Origin: Paludibacteraceae bacterium
GTDB taxonomy: Bacteria; Bacteroidota; Bacteroidia; Bacteroidales; Paludibacteraceae
Direction of reading: 5' to 3'
Assembly: GCA_017962085.1 (NCBI GenBank)
Contig: JAGCWA010000033.1
Location: 95,264-159,171, forward strand
DNA length: 63,908 nucleotides
Shown: piece after piece, positions 53,957 to 62,500 of the stretch
How positions within the stretch are numbered: the first letter of the stretch is position 1
How the letters are laid out: each line of letters starts with the position of its first letter
Notes under the pieces: generated by a model
Told to the model about the DNA's origin: nothing
What the model saw: the letters and a program-made list of their open reading frames with translations, nothing else
Databases searched by the model: none
Program-made: the position numbers and the translations under genes

Positions 53957-55816
53957 ATGGGTTTGAGTGGAGGAAATAACGTACCGGTTGTGAGTAGACG
54001 GAGGTTGCTGAAAGCTGGCGTTTGGTTCGCTTTCTTCAATGCCGTCTTTGTTTTTCTTATATCGCTGAAGTATTTCGTGCAGATCCCTGACGTGATATGG
54101 AGCGGTCATACGCTCTATCTGCTCGCGTATATCCTGACTCATTTCGTGTTCATATCTTTCCTCCCTATTTTCTTCATTTACCTTCCCGTCACGATCCTTG
54201 CCCGTAGCAATCGGGTCAGCCTAATTTGCGCTTCGCTCGTGGCGACGATTTTCCTGATTATCTTAGCGTTGGACGCGTACATCTTCTCGCTCTATCGCTT
54301 CCATATCAATTCGTATGTCTTGGAACAGGTGTTCGCCCCAGGAGCGACGCAGGTTTTCGAGTTCACGGTTGCCCAATATTTCATGGTGGGGGGTGCCCTG
54401 ATCTTTTTGTTTGCGGTGGAGGTCTTGCTGTTCAAGTTGGCTTTTCGCCTGGCGAACAAGATACCTAACGCAGTCATCTACACGTTGATCGTTGTCTTCG
54501 GTCTGATGATCTGCTTCGTTCAGTGCAGGCATGCCGTGGCGTATGCCAAGAACGATCGGCAACTGATCCTCTTGGACCGCTATTTCCCCGCTTGTGTCTC
54601 GCTTGATGCGAACTCGTTGCTCTCCGCGCTCGGTAGTGAGGTGGAGCCTACCACTGTCGCTACGGACTATAGGGGTAAGGAGTATCGATATCCGCAGGCT
54701 CCTTTGACGGATACGCTGTCGGGCAAGAATCTGATCGTCATCGCGTTCGACGCTTGGCGCGCCTCGACGATGGATTCGCTCTGCTCACCGAATATCTACG
54801 AATTCTCGAAACGCTCCTCCCGCTTCCTCCGCCATTACAGCGGTAGCAATGGGACGAGGACGGGCGTCTTCTCCATGTTCTATGGCTTGCCGGGCGTCTA
54901 TTGGAAGGATTTTTGCGAACAGTCCATTCCTCCTGTCCTCTTCACCACGATGAAGGAGAAGGGCTATGACATGCGCCTCTTCCCGAGTGCCTCCATGCTG
55001 AACCCTCCGTTGGACAAGTGCGTATTCTCCTTGTCGCAGGATCAGTGCGGCTCGGCGGCGGGTGTGAACGCTTGGCAACGCGACGTGAACGTGGCGCAGG
55101 CTTTCCTGCAGTACCTGAATAGTAGGGGAGGGGACAATAACACTCCATTCTTCTCCTTCCTCTTCTTCGATTCGCTGCACAGCATGATCAAACCGGAGGA
55201 TTACACAGGTCCGTTCCAGCCTTCCTGGGACTGCGCCCATTACGAGCGTCTCGGCAAGGATGTGGACCCGACGGAGTTCCTGAACCTCTACAAAAATATG
55301 GTCTATTACCTGGATTCCCTTGTGGGGAATATCCTGAAGGAGGTAGAGGCGAAGGGCTTGCTCGACAATACGGTCATCGTCTTCACGGGCGACCATTCCC
55401 AGGAGTTCGACGACTGCCGCCACGCTTTCTGGGGCCACAACGGCAACTATTCCGCCGCCCAGATGCAGGTGCCTATGGTCTACTTCAATGGCAAGGATAC
55501 TGTCGTGTCTGACAGGTGGACGGCCCACTACGATTTGGTGCCTACCTTGATGCAGGATATCTTTGGCACGACGAACAACTGTTCCGACTACTCCATCGGA
55601 CAATCTCTCTTCGACATGACCGCCCATCGTGATTTCTTGCTGGTGGACAGCTATATCGGGGTGGGTATGATCGATAGTGTGGGTACCATTACCAATGTCT
55701 ACTATGACGGAGACTATTCCATCACCGACCGTAACTTGGACGACCTGTTCGACGTGCCTTTCGATCGTGCGCTCTTTGATCGCGCGGAGAGGCAAATCAA
55801 ACAGTTCTGGAAGTGA
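53957..55816 (+). CDS. YejM/PbgA-like inner-membrane protein with a sulfatase-fold periplasmic domain
   Basis: The 619-residue protein has five transmembrane helices (about residues 20-185) and a periplasmic alkaline-phosphatase/sulfatase fold domain. The N-terminal part corresponds to DUF3413 of YejM. The soluble domain shows 'NLIVIAFDAWRASTMDS', 'RHYSGSNGTRTGVFSMFYGLPGVYW' (the metal and nucleophile loop in the YejM style), 'FFSFLFFDSLHSM', 'VIVFTGDHSQEFDD' and 'FWGHNGNYSAAQMQVPMVYF'. E. coli YejM/PbgA senses LPS and controls LPS synthesis; other members are lipid or LTA-type transferases. It is the last gene of the VTC/DUF4956/DUF2490 cluster, one base after the barrel gene. Confidence 0.88.
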   Translation: MGLSGGNNVPVVSRRRLLKAGVWFAFFNAVFVFLISLKYFVQIPDVIWSGHTLYLLAYILTHFVFISFLPIFFIYLPVTILARSNRVSLICASLVATIFLIILALDAYIFSLYRFHINSYVLEQVFAPGATQVFEFTVAQYFMVGGALIFLFAVEVLLFKLAFRLANKIPNAVIYTLIVVFGLMICFVQCRHAVAYAKNDRQLILLDRYFPACVSLDANSLLSALGSEVEPTTVATDYRGKEYRYPQAPLTDTLSGKNLIVIAFDAWRASTMDSLCSPNIYEFSKRSSRFLRHYSGSNGTRTGVFSMFYGLPGVYWKDFCEQSIPPVLFTTMKEKGYDMRLFPSASMLNPPLDKCVFSLSQDQCGSAAGVNAWQRDVNVAQAFLQYLNSRGGDNNTPFFSFLFFDSLHSMIKPEDYTGPFQPSWDCAHYERLGKDVDPTEFLNLYKNMVYYLDSLVGNILKEVEAKGLLDNTVIVFTGDHSQEFDDCRHAFWGHNGNYSAAQMQVPMVYFNGKDTVVSDRWTAHYDLVPTLMQDIFGTTNNCSDYSIGQSLFDMTAHRDFLLVDSYIGVGMIDSVGTITNVYYDGDYSITDRNLDDLFDVPFDRALFDRAERQIKQFWK

Positions 55817-56004
55817 CAATCTTATGGAATAATGAGATGTTAGGCTACATTTTTTAGACATCGGGCCTTTTTACGGCTTCCTTTAATTCTTTATTTTTAA
55901 TTCTTAATTCTTAACTCTAAAATCGCTTGTTTTTCTCCCAAAAAATCGTTTTTTTTGTGTCCGCAAATTGTGTTTTATTTTATTATAACAATAATTAACA
56001 GATT

Positions 56005-56706
56005 ATGATTTACACAAAAGAAGTGGAACAGATGTGTTCTGTTGCCAAGGGTCCTAACCATGGACCAGCTCCTATCCCTGAGGAAGGGAAATGGATTCAA
56101 GCGAAAGAGATCAAGGACATTTCAGGTTTGACCCATGGTATCGGTTGGTGCGCTCCTCAGCAAGGTGCGTGCAAATTGACCCTGAACGTGAAGAAGGGTG
56201 TTATCGAGGAGTGCTTGGTGGAGACCATCGGTTGCTCTGGTATGACTCACTCTGCCGCAATGGCATCAGAAATCCTCCCAGGCAAGACTTTGTTGGAAGC
56301 GTTGAACACCGACTTGGTTTGTGACGCTATCAATACCGCAATGCGTGAGTTATTCCTCCAAATCGTTTACGGTCGTACGCAGTCTGCCTTCTCTGAGGGT
56401 GGTTTGGCAGTCGGCGCAGGTTTGGAAGACCTCGGTAAGGGCTTGATCGGCCAAATGGGTACGCTTTATGGTACGAAGGCTAAGGGTACTCGTTACCTCC
56501 AGTTGACAGAGGGTTACATCACGAAGATGTTCTTGGACAAGGACAACCAAGTGTGCGGATACGAGTTCGTTCACATGGGCAAGTTCATGGACGCTGTGAA
56601 GAAGGGTGTTCCTGCTGACGAGGCTCTTAAGAGCGTGACTGGCACGTACGGACGTACCAAGAAGGAAGAGGGTGCTGTTAAATCCATCGACCCACGTAAA
56701 GAATAA
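56005..56706 (+). CDS. NifU/IscU-like Fe-S scaffold protein associated with GGGtGRT
   Basis: A 233-residue soluble protein beginning MIYTKEVEQMCSVAKGPNHG. Its core is like an IscU/NifU N-terminal domain: 'GIGWCAPQQGACKLTLNVKKGVIEECLVETIGCSGMTHSAAMASEILPG' split over about residues 46-95, with conserved Cys in 'GWCAP', 'GACKL' and 'IGCSGM'. A C-terminal segment of about 120 residues is unique to this group and ends EGAVKSIDPRKE. It is usually found next to a GGGtGRT gene; function is unknown, and Fe-S assembly is inferred from the fold. Codon use is strongly optimised. The partner gene is 470 bases downstream because a cassette lies between them. Confidence 0.88.
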   Translation: MIYTKEVEQMCSVAKGPNHGPAPIPEEGKWIQAKEIKDISGLTHGIGWCAPQQGACKLTLNVKKGVIEECLVETIGCSGMTHSAAMASEILPGKTLLEALNTDLVCDAINTAMRELFLQIVYGRTQSAFSEGGLAVGAGLEDLGKGLIGQMGTLYGTKAKGTRYLQLTEGYITKMFLDKDNQVCGYEFVHMGKFMDAVKKGVPADEALKSVTGTYGRTKKEEGAVKSIDPRKE

Positions 56707-56708
56707 TA

Positions 56709-57169
56709 TTATTTACTATTGGACAATTTATTATTTACGGTTTGATGGATGGACGATGAACAAGGATGATTTGAAGAACCGACTAAAATCGTTCGCTTTG
56801 AGGATAGTCGTTCTGGTAGATAATATGCCGACAACGATTTCTTCGCAAGCATTTGCTCGTCAAATCATTCGTTCTGGAACTTCCCCTTTCGCAAATTACC
56901 GAGCCGCTTGTTTGGCTAAATCTGACAAGGATTTCCTTAACAAGCTGAAAATGGTGGAAGAGGAACTGGATGAAACCTCTTGTTGGTTGGATCTGATCGC
57001 AGAATCAGACATCGTTGCTGCTGATAGGTTGTCTTCCATACGAAATGAATGTGATGAACTGATGAAAATAATAGTCGCATCGATTCTTACTCATCGTAAA
57101 AACATGGATCGTAAAAACGTAAAGTCTATATAGTAAAGAGTAAATTGTAAATAAAAAAATAGTAAATAA
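56709..57169. mobile_element. IVS-like cassette: four-helix-bundle gene bounded by a 12-bp inverted repeat
   Basis: TTATTTACTATT (56709-56720) and its exact reverse complement AATAGTAAATAA (57158-57169) bound a segment of 461 bases that contains only the four-helix-bundle gene. The left end begins two bases after the stop of the Fe-S scaffold gene, and the right end lies four bases before the ATG of the GGGtGRT gene. The two flanking genes would otherwise be separated by only a few bases. The ends resemble those of 23S rRNA intervening sequences, which also encode this protein family between complementary ends. No transposase is present. Confidence 0.6.
56756..57133 (+). CDS. Four-helix-bundle protein of the 23S rRNA intervening-sequence (S23/IVP) family
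   Basis: A 125-residue protein starting MNKDDLKNRLKSFALRIVVLVDNMPTT (ATG 56756). It has the family pattern: 'FALRIVVLVDNMP' helix one, 'AFARQIIRSGTSPFANYRAACLAKSDKDFLNKLKMVEEELDETSCWLDLI' covering helices two and three (about residues 30-80), and 'RNECDELMKIIVASI' helix four. The SGTSPxANYxEA-type motif is the hallmark. Related proteins are encoded by IVS elements inserted in 23S rRNA genes and by the Avd gene of diversity-generating retroelements. Neither rRNA nor reverse transcriptase is nearby. The lower GC and different codon use relative to the flanking, highly optimised genes point to insertion. Confidence 0.85.
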   Translation: MNKDDLKNRLKSFALRIVVLVDNMPTTISSQAFARQIIRSGTSPFANYRAACLAKSDKDFLNKLKMVEEELDETSCWLDLIAESDIVAADRLSSIRNECDELMKIIVASILTHRKNMDRKNVKSI

Positions 57170-57173
57170 GATT

Positions 57174-58193
57174 ATGATTAGAGAAGTTAAATTTGAATCA
57201 CAAGATCGCCGTATCAAGCAAATCAACGACTGCTTGAAGGCTCACGGTATTAAGTCCATCGAGGAAGCAAACAAGATTTGCGACGCTGCAGGTTTGGATC
57301 CATACAAGACTTGCGAGGACACTCAGAAAATCTGTTTCGAAAACGCTAAATGGGCTTACGTGGTAGGTACTGCCATCGCCCTGAAGGAAAAGGCTAAGAA
57401 CGCTGTCGAGGCCGCTAAGTACATCGGCGAGGGTCTCCAGTCCTTCTGTATCCCTGGATCTGTGGCTGACGACCGTAAGGTGGGTTTGGGTCACGGTAAC
57501 TTGGCTGCCCGCCTCCTCTCCCCAGACTCTAAGTGCTTCGCTTTCTTGGCAGGTCACGAGTCTTTCGCCGCAGCTGAGGGTGCCATCAAGATCGCTACCA
57601 TGGCTAACAAGTCAAGACCGGCTAACAAGCCTCTCCGTTGCATCTTGAACGGTTTGGGTAAGGACGCCGCTATGATCATCTCCCGTATCAACGGTTTCAC
57701 CTATGTGCAAACTAAGTTCGACTACTTCACTGGCAAGTTGAAGGTGGTTAAGAAGATCGCTTACTCTGACGGTCCTCGCGCCGCTGTGAACTGCTACGGT
57801 GCCGACGACGTTCGTGAGGGCGTTGCCATCATGTGGAAGGAGAACGTGGACGTTTCCATCACTGGTAACTCTACCAACCCTACTCGTTTCCAACATCCAG
57901 TAGCTGGTACTTACAAGAAGGAGCGCGTGCTCGCTGGCAAGCCTTACTTCTCAGTGGCTTCCGGTGGTGGTACAGGACGTACTTTGCACCCAGACAACAT
58001 GGCCGCTGGTCCTGCTTCTTACGGTATGACGGATACCTTGGGCCGTATGCACTCTGACGCTCAATTCGCTGGCTCTTCTTCAGTGCCTGCTCACGTTGAG
58101 ATGATGGGATTCCTCGGAATCGGTAACAACCCTATGGTAGGTTGCACCGTTGCTTGTGCCGTTGAGGTAGACCTCTTCTTGAACAAGAAATAA
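57174..58193 (+). CDS. GGGtGRT protein
   Basis: A 339-residue soluble protein of the family named after its 'SGGGTGRTLHPDN' motif (about residues 262-274). Other constant segments are 'RIKQINDCLKAHGI', 'KICFENAKWAYVVGTAIALK', 'SFCIPGSVADDRKVGLGHGNLAARLL' and 'AGHESFAAAEGAIKIA'. The C-terminus reads 'MTDTLGRMHSDAQFAGSSSVPAHVEMMGFLG'. The family is regularly next to the NifU/IscU-like gene found upstream here; the biochemical role is unknown. Codon use is strongly optimised, suggesting an abundant protein. The start is ATG 57174, four bases after the cassette end. It ends at a strong terminator at 58215-58252. Confidence 0.93.
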   Translation: MIREVKFESQDRRIKQINDCLKAHGIKSIEEANKICDAAGLDPYKTCEDTQKICFENAKWAYVVGTAIALKEKAKNAVEAAKYIGEGLQSFCIPGSVADDRKVGLGHGNLAARLLSPDSKCFAFLAGHESFAAAEGAIKIATMANKSRPANKPLRCILNGLGKDAAMIISRINGFTYVQTKFDYFTGKLKVVKKIAYSDGPRAAVNCYGADDVREGVAIMWKENVDVSITGNSTNPTRFQHPVAGTYKKERVLAGKPYFSVASGGGTGRTLHPDNMAAGPASYGMTDTLGRMHSDAQFAGSSSVPAHVEMMGFLGIGNNPMVGCTVACAVEVDLFLNKK

Positions 58194-58214
58194 TATTCTT
58201 GTCATACATTTTCC

Positions 58215-58252
58215 CGCTCCCGTGGACTGATTTCCGCGGGAGCGTTTTTTTT
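58215..58252 (+). terminator. Intrinsic terminator after the GGGtGRT gene
   Basis: CGCTCCCG (58215-58222) pairs with CGGGAGCG (58237-58244), followed by eight T. Confidence 0.93.
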
Positions 58253-58260
58253 CTCCGTTT

Positions 58261-58291
58261 TTTGTTTTTTTAAGAATAATACATATCTTTG
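58261..58291 (+). promoter_or_regulatory. Promoter of the second PorP/SprF gene
   Basis: TTTG (58261-58264), a 19-base spacer and TATCTTTG (58284-58291) match the full Bacteroidetes -33/-7 consensus. The ATG at 58357 lies 65 bases downstream. Confidence 0.75.
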
Positions 58292-58356
58292 CCCAACCAA
58301 GTATATGCTTTTTGCTGATGCTTTTTTGCTAATGCGATGAAAAACGACTGATAACG

Positions 58357-59346
58357 ATGAAGATTAAGTATTGTATCGTAAGTCTATTGGCCCTTATTGC
58401 CTCATCTTTCCGCGCATACGCCCAAGATGATATCGTGTGTGACCAATATCACTTCAACTATTATCTGGTCAACCCGGCGGTGGCGGGAGCGGAACGTTGC
58501 AGCCACTTGATGTTGACGGGCAAGTTCCAATGGACAGGCCCGGAGTTGGAAGATCCCCCGATGACCCAGACTTTGAGTTTCCGTACCCGTGTCTTGAAGA
58601 ACGTCGGATTGGGTGTTTATGCCTACAACGACAAGAACGGTAATTCCTACCGTCAGGGTGGTGAGGTGACTTTCGCCTACCATATCCCGTTGTCGGAGAA
58701 TAGCCATTACATGATGAAGACACAGTCCATCGACCGCCAGTTGTCGTTCGGTCTCTCCTTGATGCTGAACCACTACAACTTCGACAAACACTTGTTCGAG
58801 GATTACGGATTCGAGGACCCTACCTTGGGTAACGGTGGTTCCAACAAGGGTATGTACCTCAACGCGAATGCGGGTGTCTACTTCTTGTGGGATAATTTCT
58901 TCGCGGGTTTCTCCGCCAAGGATATTGTGCCGACCGAGTTGACCGAGTTGGGTCTGGAGGAGCCGAAACGTCCGCTCACCATGTTCGGATTCTTGGGCTA
59001 CGATTTCGACCTTGTGAACGAGATCACCCTCGAGCCTTCCGCGATGTTCAAGTTCAACACAATCAAGAACAGACAGTTGGACCTCAATTTGAAGTACATG
59101 CAGACCATCCCTGACAATAAGGATTTCTCCTACTGGTTGCAGCTCTCTTACCGCCACACGTTGGACAAGAGCGAGAACAATCCTGCTCCGTTGGCGTTCT
59201 ATGCGATGGGAGGTATCCGTTACAAGGGATTCCATGTGGGCTATGCCTACCAGTTGGGTCTGACGCAGTTCCAACGTAAAAACGGAGGTTCGCACGAAAT
59301 CATGTTGGGTTACACTTGGTGCGTGACGAAGCACTTCTGTAGATAA
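58357..59346 (+). CDS. PorP/SprF family type IX secretion membrane protein (second copy)
   Basis: A 329-residue outer-membrane beta-barrel protein with a signal peptide (MKIKYCIVSLLALIASSFRAYAQ) and the family start 'QYHFNYYLVNPAVAGAERC' (NPxxAG). Other strands include 'FRTRVLKNVGLGVYAYNDKNGN', 'SIDRQLSFGLSLMLNHY', 'YLNANAGVYFLWDNFFAGFSAKDI', and the terminal 'GGSHEIMLGYTWCVTKHFCR'. It differs considerably from the first copy at 5512. As a PorP/SprF member it should serve a type B T9SS substrate; the very large secreted protein 170 bases downstream is the likely partner, in the opposite gene order to the first pair. Confidence 0.9.
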   Translation: MKIKYCIVSLLALIASSFRAYAQDDIVCDQYHFNYYLVNPAVAGAERCSHLMLTGKFQWTGPELEDPPMTQTLSFRTRVLKNVGLGVYAYNDKNGNSYRQGGEVTFAYHIPLSENSHYMMKTQSIDRQLSFGLSLMLNHYNFDKHLFEDYGFEDPTLGNGGSNKGMYLNANAGVYFLWDNFFAGFSAKDIVPTELTELGLEEPKRPLTMFGFLGYDFDLVNEITLEPSAMFKFNTIKNRQLDLNLKYMQTIPDNKDFSYWLQLSYRHTLDKSENNPAPLAFYAMGGIRYKGFHVGYAYQLGLTQFQRKNGGSHEIMLGYTWCVTKHFCR

Positions 59347-59405
59347 ATTTTTTTATACCATGATTATTTTTCTTTTATAAGATATGGCATGTTTCCGATT
59401 TTTTT

Positions 59406-59413
59406 TATTTTTG
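59406..59413 (+). promoter_or_regulatory. -7 promoter element for the second large secreted protein
   Basis: TATTTTTG matches TAnnTTTG, leaving an unusually long leader of about 100 bases before ATG 59517. The gene may therefore also be transcribed on its own rather than only with the PorP gene. Confidence 0.5.
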
Positions 59414-59516
59414 CAACCGACATATTGGGTTTTTCCGCGAAATTTCATTCGAAAAGAGGCGGAAGTCCCGAGTGTTTATTCGTTTATATATATGTTAAAT
59501 AATAGGGTATAAGTAT

Positions 59517-62500
59517 ATGAAAAAGATTAATTTAATAACTAAGTGCTTCACGATTTGCGTGCTGTGCATGCTCTGTGGGGGGTCGGTCTTCGCCCAAGGT
59601 TTTGGGGGAGGCGGAAATATGGTTCTCGTGTCGGGAACGGACTTCTCAAGTACGGTGACTGGAACGGGGACTGACGAGAAGACCATTTGGGATATCAATG
59701 AGGTGGATGGTTTCTTGGGTGTCCTTAATCCGACACTTACCTCTGGTCGATTGACAATTGCAAAAACAACAAAAACCACTACGACCAAGTCCGACTTCTT
59801 GTCGAAAGCGCAATTCGCCGTCACAAACAATGCGTATAGTTTGGATGAGCTGAGAATGCTTGATGATGAAGGCTGGGGTTATGTCTCTTCCACCACGGTG
59901 GGTGGTCAGGTTATTCTCTCCTTGTCTGTCAGTGGGCTTAAGGATAATAGCAATTATAGGGTGGAGATTGAGTATTACGTGCCGTTGACTGCTGATGAGA
60001 TAAAATCCTCCAGCTATAACGTGTCGCTTCGTGCGGTGGTTAACCCTACTGCTGGCAATGAAACTTCTGGTGCTACCACTCAGGGGTCGAATCAGCTTCC
60101 TGACCATAATACACTTAGGGAGGGATACACAAATACGCTTTCTATCACTCAGGCCAGTATGAATTGCCGGACGATAAGTGGTGGCGCACTCAACTTGTAT
60201 ATAAGCCCGGAGAAAGGTGGCCTTGGACAAGCCATTATGATTAAAAGCATAAAGGTATATGGCACTCCGGATGCGACGGTCTCCGGACCGAAGGAAGTCT
60301 GTGCAGGTGGTGAGAGCATAGTCCTTTCAGCAACACCATTTGCAGGGGATGTAACTTACCAGTGGTATAGAAAGGAAGGAAATAGTGGGGTGAAACTAAA
60401 TGGGGAGACGGGTCTTAAGTATAAGCACACGTCAGGCGATACGCAAAATAAGGAGACAACCTACTATTACGTTGTGTCGCTTCCTGACGGGAAAGGTGGC
60501 ACTGCGGATGTGAAGTCCAATGAATTTACAGTGAAGGATATTTTGTGTTGTTTGGAGAATGGTAAGCCAGCTCCTCGTAAACTTGTATGGCAGGATGATT
60601 TCGGAACGTTTGAAAGTGCGAATTCCTATTGGACATGGAATTATGACAATATCGCTGACCCTAAGAAGGAGCAACATAGGACGAAGGGAACCGACAAGTG
60701 GATTGCTGACTTGCCGTATGAGATACCTGGCGCTGTATACAATAATCTGACAGATGGTAATGCTCCTCGTAATGAAGGTTGGTATCGTGTTGTCTCTTTC
60801 CTATCCAATGAGGGTGGGTCGAACTTGGGTTGGACAGCTCAGGCATTTGATGGAAATTATCCAAGTGCCTCTACGCTCTCCAAGACTAAAAATGGTGTTC
60901 GCTACTTCCCTGATCATACCTATGAGGATGGCTCCGCCATGGGTGGTATGCTTCAATTGAATATGGGGTGTTATGCGGGTGATGTTATTTACGAACGTAT
61001 CATAAAAAAATTGTGTGAAAAAACTTTGACATTGAAGTGTTTTATTAATACTTTCTCTGATAATAGTCGTTTGAAACAAGGTACTACTCCTGTTTCTATA
61101 TTTGTGCGAGCTACAGAGGTGGATGATAGTGGGAATCCGGTTGGGACCCCCTCTGTGTCGAAGGTGTTTACGAAATATGCGAAAGATGATATAGAATGGA
61201 GGGCGTCATGGGTCCCGGTTTCTGTCGAATTTGACTTGGTTAATTACAGGAATGTTAAAATTGAGGTCGTTTCGAACAATGGAGATGGTGTGGATGGAAT
61301 CGCCAATAGTAATGGAAACGACTTGTTGTTGGATGATATCCAGATTTTTTCATGCTCCGCTCCAAGTGTGGATCTCTATTTTAATGATCAAACGTATGCG
61401 AAAGATTCGATCTCTTGTGACGAGAAGGAGGTTACGCTCTATGTCGACGTCTCTGACATGATTAAATTCTATTACAATCAGGATAGGTATTATTTTTATC
61501 AATACAATCTGAAGGATCCTTCATCGAGTGACTTTAAGAATAGTTGGAAGGATTTGTCGAGTGCACCGGTACAAGATGAATCGCTGAATATGGATGGCAA
61601 ATTGACTCTTGCGGATTTGCTGGATCAAGGTCATGAGAAAGTTTATTTTAGGGTGATTGTAGGTCATAAGGCGGATATTGAGAACGAGTTGAATAGAACG
61701 TTGAGTTCTGAATCCCCATATCGCTTTAACGAGGATGACCCATGTGCGGAATTCTCTATCTCAAAACCTATCGAGTTGACAATCAAGTGCACGACTTGTA
61801 CGCCTGCTGAACCGAAAATCTCTGTCGATGGTGGTAGAGTGATTCAGAAGGATAAGTCTGTCCATCTATGCCGCGGTGGGCAAACCACACTCTCCTCTAA
61901 TACGTTTAGCTTGGTAAACGAAGCGGGGGATGATGTCAAGTATAAGTATACATGGCACAGCGACAAAACTTCTTCTGTGGCCGTGAAGACACAATTGGGC
62001 GGTCCTAAGGCGGACGACTGGGATGTCTCTTGGCAGTACGTGAATGACAATGCAGTTAACGTGGATGCGGACGGTAACAAGTATATCAAGAGCATCTTGT
62101 TGGTTCATGACACGTATGAGGATGCGGAAGGTACTCGCCGTTGCGATAGGTCTGACACGTTTATCGTCTATGCCGATACGGTGCCGGTGGCGCCTGAACT
62201 GAAGATCCCTGCCTTCTGTGAGGGATTGGCATCCGATAATGATGATGTGAACAAATATATCAACGATTTGATTTCTTCGCTCTCTGGCTATACGGAGACT
62301 ATCGAGGATGCCTCGGCCAATAGCTCGACCTTTTCTCAATTTGTTGATGTGTTGGATGGTCTGAAGGCGACGGATAGCCCTGTCTCTTTCACACTCTCTC
62401 TTAAAGACAAAATCACCAAGTGTGAAAGTGATCCGGTGACTTTCAAAGTCACTATCAATGAAATCCCGAGCGAGCCGGAAACTACCGATAAGGATTATGT

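Noticed and set aside
56756-57133. Accessory (Avd) gene of a diversity-generating retroelement
   Set aside because: The protein family fits, but no reverse transcriptase or template/variable repeat is present in the neighbourhood.
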